The notes: generated by a model from the sequence alone, not told the origin. A stretch of 64,000 bases of DNA from Isoetes taiwanensis (GCA_021234155.1 JAJEKV010000051.1:4776698-4840697), one strand, 5' to 3'; positions 1 to 12,893 are shown, counted from the stretch's first letter. Numbers and translations: made by a program.

Positions 1-129
1 AAATAATCTCACCCATGAGGTATTACAAGGAGGAATTAATGCTGCTAAGCAAAGGAAAAGGATGTCTGAGGCAGAAAGACTCAAAAAAGAATTGGCAGAT
101 AAAGGAGTTGAAATTGATGAGCATTAGAG

Positions 130-1779
130 GGAGGTTGATCATGATGGAAAAGTAAAAGATTGGAGGCAATAGAAGAAGAAATGATTCCACACTTGATGAC
201 AGCAATGGAAAGTGATGTGCCACAGACATATGAAGAGGCAATGACTAGTAAAAACAACAAACAGTGGCAAGATGCAATGAATGAAGAAATGACAGCATTT
301 AGACGAACTGAAACATTTGAAATAGTAAACAAGCCAGAAAATAAAAACATTGTGGGAAATAAATGGATTTTTAAGATTAAAGAACTTCCTGATGGAGCAA
401 GGAAATACAAAGCCAGACTTGTTGTCCAAGGGTTCATATAGCAAAAGGGAATTGACTATAATGACACTTATTCTCCAATAGTGAAGTGATGCTAGCATTG
501 GCCAATTCAATGAATTTGGAAGTTCACCATATGGATGTTAGTACTACATTTTTAAATGCAGAACTAGAAGAAGAGATTTACATGAAACCACCTATGGGAT
601 TTGAAGAAAAGAAAGGCAAAATATGGAAGTTAAAGAGAGCAGTATATGGGCTTAAACAGTCTCCTAGGGCTTTGGTATACATGCATGGATAAATATTTGA
701 CTGATCAAGGATTTATGAAATTAAATGGAGATGGAAACTTGTATGTATACAAACAACATGATCAGTTTTGTCTCATTGCATTATATGTAGACGATTGTGT
801 GATGTTTTCTAACAATTTGGACTGCTTATAAACTTGCAAAGGACTACTTAAGTCCAGATTTAAGATGACTGATCTAGGGGAGTTGAAGAAATTCTTTGGA
901 ATCAAAGTGACCAGAAATTGAGATGAGAAAACTATAAATTTGAGTCAAGCAGATTATGTACATGGCGTGCTTGAGAGATTTAAAATGACAGAATGTAATG
1001 TGGTGAGCACTCCATTGGTGCCAGGTCATAAAATCAGCCAGAAGATGTGTCCTACAACAAATGAAGAGATTGAGCATATGAAAAAGATTCCTTATAAAAG
1101 ATTAATACATTGTCTATTACATTCGGCAGGAGCTACAAGACCAAACATAGCTTTTGCAGTTAATTTATTAAGCAGATACAACAACAACCCAGGGAGACAA
1201 CACTGGGAAGCTGCCAAACGTATTTTAAGATATTTGAAAGGAACAGTAAATCATGGAATAACATTTAGAGATAAAGGATGCAATCTTGATGCATTTGCAG
1301 ATGCAGATTGGGGTGGAGATGCAGATCAAAGGCATTCAACTTCAGGTTATATAGTAATGTTTGGTGGAAATCCAGTGAGTTGGAAATGTAAAAAACAAAA
1401 TACAGTGGCATTATCAAGTGCAGAAGCTGAGTACATGGCCATAACTTTGGCATCAAAGGAGATAATTTGGATAAAGAGACTTCTGGAAGAAATTGGGGTA
1501 AGAAGTCATGAACCAACTACCTTGTGGTCTGATAGTGCCAGTGGAATTGTAATGACTCAAAATCCAGTACTTCATGAGAGGTCAAAACACATTGAGATGA
1601 AGCAGCACTTTATTAGAGAAATGGTTCAAAGAAAGCTTATAGCAGTAAAGTATATTCCAACAGAAAAACAAATAGCAGACATACTTACTAAGGCTCTCAG
1701 AGAACCTAGATTTTATATGTTAAAAGATCTGATAAGGGTTCAGGGAATAGAAGGCAGTGACACAGTAATACAGTCATGA
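130..1779 (+). pseudogene. Ty1/copia pol remnant (reverse transcriptase and RNase H)
   Basis: This is the 3' half of a copia polyprotein that would reverse-transcribe and integrate the element. Seen in order: the RT start with NKWIFK and KARLVVQG (to about 440), the second RT block with VHHMDVSTTFLNA and YGLKQSPRA (486-680), the catalytic YVDD box (about 787), and RNase H with DADWGG, SSAEAEY and HERSKHIE (940-1779). It is dead. There is a TAG at 439-441, a small deletion with frameshift near 485, a frameshift near 670, and in-frame TAA (829-831) and TGA (919-921). The last 840 bp are open. Gag, protease and most of integrase lie left of the window or are lost. A clean 3' LTR is not evident after 1779, because a Helitron end begins at 1848. 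Copia family assignment is certain; lineage is not determined. Confidence 0.93.
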
Positions 1780-1847
1780 GGATTAAACATGGATATTCAA
1801 TGAAGGGGAAGAGTAGAATATAGGTATGATGCTAAATTATATGGTTA

Positions 1848-1876
1848 CTAGAAAAAGTGCCCAGCGTTGCTGGGCT
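1848..1876 (-). mobile_element. Helitron 3' terminus (minus-strand element)
   Basis: Read on the minus strand, a perfect palindrome GCCCAGCAACGCTGGGC (7-bp arms, AAC loop; 1860-1876) is followed by ACTTTTT and CTAG, then T. This matches the Helitron 3' signature of a GC-rich hairpin a few bases before CTRR, with insertion between A and T. The element body should run rightward from 1848. Its 5' TC end could not be identified. The same hairpin recurs at 15170-15197 and, mutated, near 31405, so a family is present. The site lies just after the copia remnant. Confidence 0.72.
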
Positions 1877-2123
1877 TCTGTTGGGATTAAATAATAGAAA
1901 TATTGTTCAAGCAATGTTGAGCTTTGTCCTACTACAAACCCTTGAAATTATACCTTGAGATTATGGCATTGATTTTCTGAAAAGTATAGTTGTTTCTAAA
2001 CTTGTCAGTATATTCTTCAACCAATGGTCTCCTCGATTTTTAGTTCAATCGTACCAGCACACCTCATGTGTCAATATGAAGTTAAAGCAATAATATCATT
2101 GAATTCACCTCATTCATACTCGC

Positions 2124-2269
<146 letters not shown>

Positions 2270-4040
2270 AAGGTCAGCGTTGCCATATTTTGTTTTTTGA
2301 GATGTCTATGTCCGATATTTTATATTAAGTAAAGCAATCTTTGTTGAGAATTTTACAATATCCTCAACTATAATGGAATGATATACATGATTCTATTCAA
2401 GTATTTTCGACCTTCAATTTTCCGAAGATTTATGTACTTAGATTATGGCTTTACCATTCGAATTTATTGCTAATTTGAATACATTAACAGCGTGCTAGTT
2501 CGGAGGATGCGTATAATAGACCGAGGTAGAGAATATATGTACCTTCAAATGGCACTTGAATATGACGCGAAATGTCAAAAAAACAAAAAAGCTGTCGAGC
2601 TCCTTTCGTTGTTCTCAATGGTGAATGTGAAAACGTGTTTGTAAGATTTCTTGGATGGATGTTAATCCAATCATATTATTAACTGTGTCGTATTTTATAC
2701 GTTTAATATTTTACAATTAGGGTTTTCAACTCGATGGCAAAGGTTATGTCATTTAACAAAGGTGGAAGGGCCCCTGGTTGGAAATATTTTCTACTCCATG
2801 TTGGTTGCATCCTTTAACCCTGCATGGTGAAATAAATGTGATTAATTTCTGTTTACACTTTCTGTCCAACTTGTGGGCCAATGCTGATCGAAAACAAGCA
2901 CCCTCTCATTTGGTAATGTATGTTAGCAATTTGGTAATGTATGTTAGCAGTTCGCGTCTATGCATTGGCCGAGGACATGTGGATAACTCTTTTAATATTC
3001 AGTATTTAAGGTCTTACACTCCATGGAGCAAAAATATGGCCATATTGATACAATAGGAAAATTAGGCGGTGTGGGTACTCCAAATTTAGAGGATTGACAT
3101 CAATTCTCTACAAATCTAAAAAATGCAATACGATGCTTTGCGCACACCAACCAAAAAAAAAAAAAAAACTCTGTTGCCATCTCCCCACACATGGCATCAT
3201 CACAAATTTCAGAGAGTCCTAGTATGTGACCGCTATTATGGAAACTTTAGCTTTATTTTTTTATTTTTAAATTTGTAGCCCGCAACTTCAAAATCACTTA
3301 CATTCCCATAACCAGCCTGCAAATTTGCAATATACCAAAGGTAAGCAAACTTAACTACATCTAGGCAAACAATGTTAGAGCAAGATCTTGAAATTCCAAA
3401 TTAAATAAAAAAACAGATCTATTATCTATGTGGTTGGCAGCAGAGGCAAATCTCTATCGGTTTACATCATGGTATACCTTTGCTTGTGTGATTGCAAGAT
3501 CCCCTGTTCCCGTATCTACCACAAAGAACTTGGCGAAAGAAGGTTTATGCGGTAACTTTTGTATAGGAAAGCATTAAATGAACACCTGAGGCTCTAAATC
3601 AAATCCAGGCATTTCTACATGAAGAATCACAGCCTTGTGCTCCCTATGAGGAATTCGATAGCCTGCTCCATATTCTTAAATAGCCGCTCCCATATTATTC
3701 TAATGTATTTACTCTGAAAACAAATTTATATTGTTGCAAGTGGCTATCAGTGGTGCCACACTGCTTGGTGGCCTGAGTTGGTAATTTCCCTGCCCGTTTG
3801 CATAGTACAAAATAAACAAAGAAGGAAGGTGAAATTCTTGTTTTTGACGGCTATAGTGATTGCCCCTCGCCCGGAGCCGCATTCTCCAATCGATTCTGCA
3901 TCTGGAGCTTCTCTCATCGCGCCGACAAAGGAAAATACAGTGGTCGAATGAAGGTCCAATGGTAGGCCGAAATAAGGAAAAAAATTGGCAGATAATGGTT
4001 TTCTGGCGGAGGAAGGTTGCCCTCCCAGACAACAGCTAAA
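2270..4040. other. AT-rich intergenic stretch without a recognised gene
   Basis: Only short ORFs without family features occur. A 22-bp direct duplication containing TTTGGTAATGTATGTTAGCA lies at about 2909-2952. A run of 16 A lies near 3155. No coding or RNA gene could be supported. Confidence 0.6.
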
Positions 4041-4152
4041 CTGAAAGTAATAAGATTCCCATTTTATTAAAAGTTTGAGTTAAATACATCTCGACCCTGA
4101 AAGTAATAAGATTCCCATTTTATTAAAAGTTTGAGTTAAATACATCTCGACC
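4041..4152. repeat. 56-bp tandem duplication
   Basis: Two near-identical 56-bp copies (4041-4096 and 4097-4152) begin CTGAAAGTAATAAG and end ACATCTCGACC. They are followed at about 4198-4214 by AACCCTAAACCCTAAC, a telomere-like (telobox) motif of two units. In plants such short motifs often occur in promoters of housekeeping genes, but no downstream gene is evident here. Confidence 0.9.
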
Positions 4153-4701
4153 TTGATATTGTACATTGTGATCTTCGGCTAGAAAGACTCCCGGATGAAC
4201 CCTAAACCCTAACATTCAGCATTCCAGACCACAGAATTTGCAAGCTGGTTGAAAATTCACTCCATGTCACTGCATTCACATCATGTTCAACTTCCCGTTG
4301 CCATAGCCATGTATGTCAAAGTAAGTTATCCTTCTTGCAGCCAGCCACTTGGTTTTCAATTCAATAAATTCTGCAGTTTTTATGACACCAGCAAAGACAA
4401 GAAATTGAGAATCCTTATTCCATTTTCATTTTCAAAACACAAGCTGGTAATTACAACTTGGTGTTTACAATCTGGGCTCAATTTTCCCAATATACTGAAT
4501 AGAGTTCATAATGGTGCAGTAACGTTCTGTAACATTTGGTTATAATTCTTTGTTAATGGTAAACGCCTTCAGTGGTCCATTTCTTCCTGCAACCCTGCTT
4601 CATCATCTAACGTAACTGTACAGAACTTTCATGACTTCAGAAAGTGACCTCTTATTGACTGGACACATCAGCTAATGGCGAGAGATAATTCCATCAAAAA
4701 T

Positions 4702-5444
4702 TAGCACAATCTTCTGTTTTTGCACCGCACAGTGAAGCAGGTTGTTCACCCTTTTGGTAATGTCCTTCCCCTTTTCCAAGGTTTGTACCTCCCATTAAAA
4801 TGAAGAATCTTAGCTTGGTCTGCTTCTGGGGAGAGGAAAGGTCTTTTCCTGGCCGTTTTCCATACAACTTGCTTATGTATTCTCTTTCAGCTTCACTAAA
4901 TTCTTTTCGCCCAAGACCCCGAACATTCCACAGTATGTCCAGTTTCAAATACTTCTTGTAAAGTGCTAACAAGAAAGGAGGCTGTGAAACACCGTACCTA
5001 CAACGACAAGGAAAAAAATACTATTAGGGTAACATTTATAACACCACTACTATAAACTACGAAAAAATGGAACTCTGTATTATGGTGGTCAATCCAATCA
5101 TGAATATAGCTCTTATCATGCCGTGGACAAAAAATATGTGCACTCTAACACCATGCTTACTTGTAGAGAGGCAAATCTGCACTACTAAACTCATCCAACC
5201 ACCGTTCAATAGTTTCAGTCAGGTTTTCCTGTAGCCACTTCTTCACATCAATGACCAAGACACCTCGATTAAAAACACAGGCATCTGGATCGAAACCTTC
5301 ATTTGGTAACCACGACCATTAAACTTTCTCTATCTTGTGAAGCAAATCAAAATTGAAATACATATAGAACTTTTGCGAACAATCCTCCACTGCAGCTACT
5401 GCATGACCTTCAAGATCAACATCATAAATTTCTTCTATGGCAGC
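4702..5444 (-). pseudogene. GT8 galacturonosyltransferase-like (GATL/GAUT) pseudogene, C-terminal exons
   Basis: GT8 enzymes of this group transfer galacturonic acid or related sugars to pectin and xylan in the Golgi. Two exons are visible. Exon A (5161-5444) encodes DLEGHAVAAVEDCSQ, FNFDLL, then NEGFDPDACVFNRGV and IDVKKW, the conserved acceptor-side region of GATL proteins. Exon B (4702-4997) joins in phase through LYKYGVSQPPFLLALY and continues with WNVRGLG, equivalent to the family WNQHGLG motif. Splice sites are canonical (GTAAGC donor, TAG acceptor). Two facts argue for loss of function. An in-frame TAA at 5319-5321 sits between FNFDLLHKIEKV and WSWLPNEG, and the usual C-terminal HW/SG-KPW box is replaced by an unrelated lysine-rich tail. 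The N-terminal catalytic DxD part was not found up to 6.9 kb. Confidence 0.75.
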
Positions 5445-5826
5445 CTGCATATCCAAGTATGAAACAAGAAGAGAGCCAAGAGAAAGAAAGTAAATAAAAT
5501 GATAGTTTCAGTTACATAAACAGGTTCGAGACTTGGCAATCCAGGACCTGCCCAGACACATGAAATGAGCTAGCTGACAAACCCATTATATGAACAAAGA
5601 TACAAAAAGCTGTAGTTCTCATTAGTCCCTTCTCTTCCATACGTCATGCGTGTGATACCATTAAAAGCACAGATGCTAGTAAGAACCTTCAGATGTCAGC
5701 AAAAAATTGCGCTACTGATTCTTACACGGGGTTGCATGTCCACATTTTATCCAGAAATAAAACATGCACATTAGGCTTAACATGGATATCCATCATTGAG
5801 ACATACTATAGGATAAACTTGCTGAC

Positions 5827-6672
5827 CACATGGGCAGTCTATAGGCTACAAGTTAAAAAATAATGTTGCTAGGCAGAGCCACAGGGCTGTATGCATTAAA
5901 TCTAATGTATTGAACCTAACATCTGCATAGGCTAGATGATGGAAGCAGTAATAGTATTAGGGGGATTCTTGACTCACAATGCAGAGGGAAAATAAAACAT
6001 GGGAATTCAGTAGGGAGATATAATGCTAGGGAATCTTAGTTGTGGTGATTTGGCAATAGCACATGGGCAGTCTATAGGCTGCAGGTTAAAAAATCATGTT
6101 GCTAGGCACAGCCACAAGGTTGTAGCGCGCACATGACTCTGCCAATGCATAAGTTAGACCAATAAATGATTCAAGCAATCGGTTGCATTCTCTGAATAGA
6201 TATTTGGGTGGCTACGGCTCCTTCTTTCCTTATTCTTCGCAACTGGGTGCAGCGCATGAGTGGCATTTTAGTGGACAATATGCATCTGCTGGCAACCTCA
6301 AGAGTCTGCCCATATCTTCTACCTAAAGAAAAACTGTTATGCCATAGCATCATGTGAAACTATTGTAGGGCGGTTTGTCTTATTGTGTTTCCAGATCTTG
6401 GTTTTCAAAAACTGCTATGTCCGAAATCTTGGGTCCCTGATGCTTTTTTTGAAAGCATGGTATTTGCAAAACATGTTCAATACGTCATCTATTAGCCTGC
6501 TTGAACAAAATATACGAATAGCATGGCCTTGGCTCCAGGTCATTTGAGCTTTGCCAATTGCATAAGACTTGGGGAATAAGTCCCGCCTCTGGATATCTTT
6601 CAAGTATGAAGACTTGGGGAATAAGTCCCTGATGCTTTTTTAGAAAGCATGGTATTTGCAAGGCATGTTCAA
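5827..6672. repeat. Two local direct duplications
   Basis: A segment of about 65 bp starting CACATGGGCAGTCTATAGGC occurs at 5827-5893 and again at 6060-6122. A second segment around GACTTGGGGAATAAGTCCC plus the following GATGCTTTTTT-GAAAGCATGGTATTTGCA occurs in pieces at 6418-6480, 6567-6590 and 6610-6672. No gene was recognised between 5445 and 7187. Confidence 0.8.
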
Positions 6673-7187
6673 TAACGCAGATCTAATAATAACATAACAA
6701 CACATCTGCACACACCTTAAATCGCTAACGTCTTGCTTCATACGAACAACGTACCCACCACAGATCAATCAGTACCAGCTTCACAAGCCTACAACAACGA
6801 CAGATCCATCAGCCAGCATCAAGAATTGATAATCCAGCAATCTATGTGAAAGAAGAAAATATACCTCATATTTGCTCGTTTCCAAATTTGCTGGAGACGA
6901 CCTGTTGCAACTCAACCTTATTCATCTGTTGAATGAAAGGCATGCACAATCGTCTTTTGCAATCGTCCTTTGCACAAACGTCTGCAATAATGGATAACAT
7001 CTTGCCCCATATAATGCAGTCTCGGTATTTGTGCATATATCTGAATTTCAGACAATGTAGTATGCTGTAGAAACTCTAACTAAAAATTTATCATATGTCA
7101 AACAAAATTGCCAAGTTCGTTTTGATTGAGAAAATAATAAAGAAAAAGATCCAGAAAAGAGAAAAACTTGGGATCAAGTAGACTAAC

Positions 7188-7384
7188 CTGAAGGAAAAGT
7201 CATTCTTAGCCCAGCCATGTTGTCCAAGGAGTGAGAATGTTACCCCAGCGGCTGCAAAGGCTGCTACCACTGCTGGGCTGAAAAAAGCAGTGGAATGCAC
7301 GACCTTGGAAATAGAGGAAGGCAACCATGAAGACCCACCAGCCGGACCAATAGCCAGATCCAATATAAAGGTTAGTCCTGCCAT
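7188..7384 (-). CDS. Unrecognised small hydrophobic first exon
   Basis: A minus-strand reading frame starts at ATG 7384 and encodes about 65 residues rich in Ala, Gly, Ser and Phe, including a probable membrane segment (FFSPAVVAAFAAAGVTFSLL). It ends at a good donor (TTCAG/GTTAGT at 7187). The alanine-rich hydrophobic N-terminus could be an anchor or an organelle-targeting sequence. No following exon could be identified with confidence leftwards, and the GT8 fragment is about 1.7 kb further down on the same strand. I do not recognise the family. It may be a real first exon or a chance frame. Confidence 0.3.
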
Positions 7385-8636
7385 AGCCACTCTCTCACAA
7401 AACTGGTTCGATTTGCTTCACTGCCACAATTTGCCAGAAAAAAAAAACCGAACAGAAACACATGGCCGAAATGCCTGTTCGTTCTTTTTGCAGAAATCCT
7501 GAAAGCGAAATGGCACTATAGCCTAAGAAGCCAACATACCGCACAAGCAAGGGCAAGTAAATACCTCAATACAACAGCTAACAAGGGATCGATTAGGAAT
7601 CGACTCTTTGCAACGCCTAACAACGGGTCGTCATAGAGGTTACAATAGGAATAGTCATGATCTGACGGTCCAGAATGAAAGTTGTGGGAAAAGAAATTGA
7701 CGGCCGAGATGCTCTGCACATACTACATTTTGCTTTTATTACTATATATATATATAGATATAGATGAGAGTTCATTGAATATTTGAAAGAAGTTAAGGCA
7801 ATGGTTTACATTATCATATTGAAATTATCTATAGAGAACCCTAAATCATAGCTCGGTGAACAGTGTTCCCGGCCAGGTGGATTCAAACACTGGGATCTAG
7901 CTGCCGACATGATCAATCAAAGGGTAAGATTATGGGATTGCCGGAAAGCGGTGATCCCTAAGTGTATGTAAAAAGAAATTTGTCTTGTACAGATAGACAG
8001 ATTAATCAGAATGATCAGTTGAAATTTCGATATTATGTTATGATTAATTCACTGCTTACATTAGGTTTTATTTGAATAATTGTTTGTCATAGCAATATTG
8101 CAAATTCGTTTGACTAAGTTAGAGTCTAGTTTTATCTCATAGTCTTCCACACCAACTATTTTTTATGATGGCATAGTACTTCCAAACCTCTGTGAGGTTA
8201 GAGAGGCTGGTGCTACTATTGGTGCTAGCAAATCTCTAACTCCAAATTTCTGAGTCATTAGAGACATCATTGCTAAGAAGTCTTTGCCATATAATCCTGC
8301 TAAATAAGGTCTAGTTTTAAAATATGTATCGATTATGAACAATGGTTATAATGAAGGAGACTATCCCTTCATTAATGTCAGTAATTTTGTGCAATTCACT
8401 TTTAACTTATTATATTTAAATGTCATATATGGGCTAATTTCTTTCTATAATACCCATAAAGGAATCATGACATGGGCGATTTTATCTTTTGCCAAGATAA
8501 AAAAGAATTACATATGGATGACTGCACCTCTAAAAAATGCAAAATTGATCCTACTTATCTGTCAAATTCTAATCCAAGAATTAGAAACAAAATAGTCCAT
8601 TTGCAGCCAATCGTCCTTAAGTTTTACTCTCGCCTC

Positions 8637-9050
8637 GATCACTGCCAAATTTCTTTATAAGAACATTTGTACTCGATTTGGTGTCCTTCACAAAATCCTC
8701 ACTGATAGATGTAGCACTTTTATCAATGGTATAATTGATCTTTTGGTCAAACGTCTAAGAATCAAACATGTCAAGAGGTCTTTCTATCCTTAAGGCAGTG
8801 GCCGGGCTGAATCCACCGACAATATTCTCAAACACATTATGCAAAAAAAGTGGATATGTGTATTTGAGACTTCATGATGCTCTGTGGGCTTATAGAACCA
8901 TCAGTAAACTTGCTACCAATCATACTTCATTTCACCTAGTTTGGGGCATTGAAGCTACACTTCCAGCTAAGTTAGAGATACCCACAAGCTATGAGATTAA
9001 ACTTGCTACACACACGCTTTGCAACACATGTGTGATGTCTTGCTGCATTT
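8637..9050 (+). pseudogene. Ty3/gypsy integrase core relic
   Basis: Frames on the plus strand read TRFGVLHKILTDR then STFINGIIDLL, LRIKHVKRSFYP, and further on ALWAYRTISKLATNHTSFHLVWGIEA and LEIPTSYE. These match the chromovirus-type Ty3/gypsy integrase order (RFGVP-ILTDRG-F, HPQ-NGQ-E, DALWAYRT--T--TPF-LVYG-EA). The second half is open from about 8768, and the first half is separated by an in-frame TAA and shifts near 8790-8870. No LTR, RT or gag is recognisable nearby, so this is an old isolated fragment. Confidence 0.7.
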
Positions 9051-9727
9051 AAATGAAAAGGGGCATGATACAAAAAATGTCGTATTGAGAAAGAAAACAA
9101 AATACTGTGATGCATTCAAAACTGGAGGATTCAATTCTGATTGGCGTATAACCCCATCAAAGTTTAGAAGGTTTTTTAATTTGTTTTAGCCATTTGAGAC
9201 GTATACTTTTGGGTTAGAGGTATTTCTAAGCACTGAACTATTGCAAATATTATATGAGGGGTCAAACTGCCTTTTAAAAATGCGTATACAAGGGGAGTTT
9301 TCTGCCACCCTTGGAACACAAATGCCATACCGCCCTTATGTACCAGTGCATGCCCCGAGCATTCAAAGCAGTGTACAAGTTGTAAGGAAAGTCATAAATT
9401 GGTGAGTTAGCCTTAAAATGGGACAAAGTTTGAAAATCTTTGAGAAGATCCTTTTACTGTCATTGGTGAAGCATGGACTTGAAGGTATGAATTGGTGTGA
9501 TAATAAATCAAATCAAGCTAAACATACACCCAACAAAAGTCATCTCATCAATATCTACTATGTTATATAATATATACATGATGTCCATCATCTATCTCCT
9601 GAATGCCCATAAAGTGATTATAATATTAGATATGCATCTCATGGGCAATAAGTAGATGTCAAACATCTCCTCCGTCTACACTGCCTTCTTTTTCTTTTGG
9701 AAGGCATTTGTCTATAAGAATGGAGGA
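9051..9727. other. Spacer downstream of the first OPT gene
   Basis: AT-rich sequence with no supported gene. The OPT stop codon is at 9728-9730. The poly-A signal and 3'UTR presumably lie in 9500-9727, but no single signal stands out. Confidence 0.5.
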
Positions 9728-12447
9728 TCAAAATATAGGGCAACCAGGGACCTTGATGCCTGGGGCAGTGGGACATTTTGAAAGAGGGCATTGATCATAC
9801 AATTGGGATCCCCACCAATTCAAGTTCTTATTCCTCACAGTCAATAAGGCATAAGCTATTACAGTGAAAAAGGCTAAGCCTCCATCAAGGGCAGCAGATA
9901 AGATATAGTTGTGCCTCTTCCACCAAGTCTTGTGATACTTAAAAACGTAATAATTGAAGATAAAACCCACCAAAAACCATGCATGGTAGTTTATAGTACC
10001 TGCAGGGGGAATAGCACCTGCGCCTGATATTAAGATAGGCATAATTATGAGCCGCAACCAACGAACTTGGGGATACTTCTTCACTAGAAAGTAGACTGGA
10101 AATGGAGATAAGAAACCAAAGAGGAAGCACCAATTGAGTTGTCGGTATAGTCCTAGAGTTCCAAATATACGTTTTGGACCTATTAAACCCCATATGACCG
10201 AGGCTCCATAAAAGATGGTATCCCCTGGACATGTCCATGGACTGTTGCTATTTGGACCAACATTACAGATGTCGGGAACTGTCTCTAATAATAACCAGGC
10301 AGTTGCTAGATATGCTATAGCTGCAACTATGGTCCCTACCAGCTATAATGCAACAAAACCAAAATTAGGCTCAAACAATTATCGACGTGATTTTCCAAAA
10401 AATACCTGAGCTATGAACATTGATTTAGGTGGAATCTTCATGTAGTGACCTAATTTAAAATCTTGCAAAAGGCTAATAGCTTGAGTCATGCTGATATAAC
10501 CATAAGTTTTAAAGCACACGTTGGCTATGGGACGTCCTGGGTATAAGTACCCAATGATATATTCGGTTATGATATTCAATCCAGGTTGCTGCATAAAGAA
10601 AACTGAAATTATGAACTTCAATATCTTTTAGCGATTGACAACACGTAGAGTGTATATGGAGTGTATATGAATGAGCGTGTAAGGTATAATAAAAAGGAAG
10701 GAACGTTTTTAGTGACCTGGTTTGTTGTAGCATTGATGATACCAATTGGAAGAGTGAAAAAGAAGGAGATGAAAACAGCGAGCAACAAGCCCCACCATCT
10801 AAGTTGGAGCTGCTCATTGAAAACCTCACATGCCACTATCGACACTACTATAGTTCCCACTAGCAAGAGGAAGAACCACGAATTGGGTACACGTTTATAT
10901 TTTTGCATCAGCCTCGTGTGTATATCAGGCCTTTCTTCTGCCAAGGCCATTGTCGTCTGATCCCAAATTTCCCTACTCATACTTTCAGCGTGAGATTCGG
11001 GCAAAAAAACCACATCAATGTAAAATTAAAAATTCACTCACCTGCCATGGAAGAGAAGAACGTGAGACAAGCTGGAGGCCAGAGTAGCAAACCCAATTCC
11101 ATATATTAGAAGAAACATGACACCAATATGCAATCTGCTGTAACCATTATATGCATTCACATCTAGCTGAAAATTACTGTTTAGTACTCTTGTTGTATTG
11201 TATTGATGACCATCTGCAGAGAATAATTTGCTGGAGAATATGGGGAATTTTCTAGACTCGTAGATGTCATATTTCCAGTAGACCAGAGGAACAATCATAT
11301 ATACTGTGATGACATAGCCAACCATGGTGTTGGCTATGGAGAAAAATGGAAATTGTAAAGGACTATACAAATAACCTGCAACAGTGTTCCAGTCAAAGGT
11401 CACAGCACCCAAGCCAAAACCGTTGGTGCCAGAACCCAGCTGTTGGGCAAGGACTGACTTTTTCCAAATGTAACAGACCCATGAAAAACAAGTCAGAGTT
11501 GCAAAGAGGTATCCTGGTAAGACCTGGTACACAAATATGCCCACAAATGTTAGCAGAAAGAACTGCAGCCTTGTGAATCCTCCCTTTGGCCTTTTTTCAC
11601 GCTCGTGAAGAGTCCTGTACGAGACAAACGCCCTAAGTTTTCCATTTCTTTTTCAATTCTAAGAAGTTAAATTAACAAATTAAACAATAAAATACTCACC
11701 AGAACAGAGAGACTTGCACCAGATTTGCAGGCCACCACATCTGTGCAGGTTCAACTAGAAACTTTCGAAATATTCCAGCAAATCCATATCCTAGAAGCTG
11801 CCATATTGCAAAATAGACTGATGAACGACGGAAAATCTGATTCACTTGGTTGAATTGAGTTATAAATAGTACCTGAGTCGTTAGGGTCACAAGCAGTGAA
11901 ATGAAGAAATTAATGTCCCTTTTATAAAAAGCTTTTAAACTGGTAACAATGTGCACAGCGTAAACACCACCGTACCCAGCATTCGCAATAATAGTGATCA
12001 AAACGTGCTCCTTTACATTAAAAGGGCCAGGATTTAGAGAAAATTTCCAGTTTGTGCCGATCAATCGCAATTGTGTAGATGGCAAAGATGCAGCCATGAA
12101 ACGGCCAATTGGCAGTGCCAAGATTTGGGCCGTGATGGAAGATATGCTAAGGGGCTCGGCTCTGTAACTAAAGAACATGTTGAGGAAAGAAAGTACAATA
12201 CATGAAACCAGGCCAATAGTCCATGTTCTAAAGGTAAGCGCCGGAAGTGATGCGTCGTCTGTAGTCGGAACCGTTAGAGCAACTTCTTCAATTGGAGATT
12301 GCTCCTCTGCCTCTGCTACATTTCTCAAATTACTAATAAAACAACACTACAATAAAAAAAAAAAGTTAGGTCGAAAGACGCAGCATTACCGGTGGATTTA
12401 TCCTGTTCGCCATTGCAAGAATCTTGTGGCGCGTCATCTGCTCCCAT
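9728..12447 (-). CDS. Oligopeptide transporter, OPT family (copy 1), 7 exons
   Basis: OPT proteins are proton-coupled plasma-membrane or tonoplast importers of small peptides, glutathione or metal-ligand complexes. I read seven exons: 12390-12447, 11873-12315, 11700-11797, 11042-11614, 10717-10972, 10406-10588 and 9728-10342. Donors and acceptors are all GT/AG and in phase, giving about 741 residues, the normal family length, with many hydrophobic segments. Signatures: [13 protein letters not shown] (the NPG motif), [55 protein letters not shown], and KIPPK where the family usually has KIPPR. The C-terminus ends with DQCPLSKCP and GCPIF. The start is the first ATG of exon 1 (MGADDAPQ). No stops or frameshifts were seen. 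The intron after TLTTQ happens to be open. A paralogue lies at 54-56.8 kb. The substrate cannot be told from sequence. Confidence 0.93.
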
Positions 12448-12666
12448 TCCGACCTTGGATCTGCTCTGTTTCTGCCGTGTCCGTTCAAACTCAAAGAAGG
12501 TTTAAAGAAAATCCTTTGACACAATAGTGTTTGGTGGGAAACTTTTCCTGGCCATTTATCCATCTTTTACGTTATCATTTTCTAATGTGTTTTGTTTTTT
12601 CATGGAGTATTATTCCAAATTGTACGGAGACCTTGATTTGTCAAGTTTCATGGACCACCACATTAG

Positions 12667-12893
12667 GCTGGGTTCACATGCAACCATCGCTGGAGAGGGG
12701 CCCTGTTTTGCCTTGTGCTAATCTGCGATGGCAGGTTCGCTGGAGAGGGGCCATGTTTTGCCTTGTGCTAATCTGTGATGGCAGGTGATGGTCCATGTAA
12801 AAGGGTGAGCCTTTTGCGATGGCAGGTGATGGTCCATGTAAAAGGGTGAGCTTTTTTACGGTGAAGGCGCCTTCATTGCATGTGAACCGGCTC
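12667..12893. mobile_element. Small element with ~15-bp terminal inverted repeats (MITE-like)
   Basis: The ends GCTGGGTTCACATGCAA (12667-12683) and TTGCATGTGAACCGGC (12876-12891) are inverted copies with one extra base. The interior holds two 50-bp tandem copies (about 12688-12787, each starting CGCTGGAGAGGGGCC) and two copies of GGTGATGGTCCATGTAAAAG. It has no coding capacity. The position, about 220 bp upstream of the OPT start codon, would place it in that gene's promoter or 5' region. A clear target duplication was not identified, so superfamily is open. Confidence 0.5.

Noticed and set aside
9939-10238. Second minus-strand ORF overlapping OPT exon 7
   Set aside because: Shadow frame of the OPT exon; no domain and no conservation of this frame in copy 2.
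11798-11872. Possible extra OPT exon sequence after TLTTQ in copy 1
   Set aside because: The stretch is open, but matches the position of a normal intron in copy 2, has GT/AG ends, and the family has no residues there.
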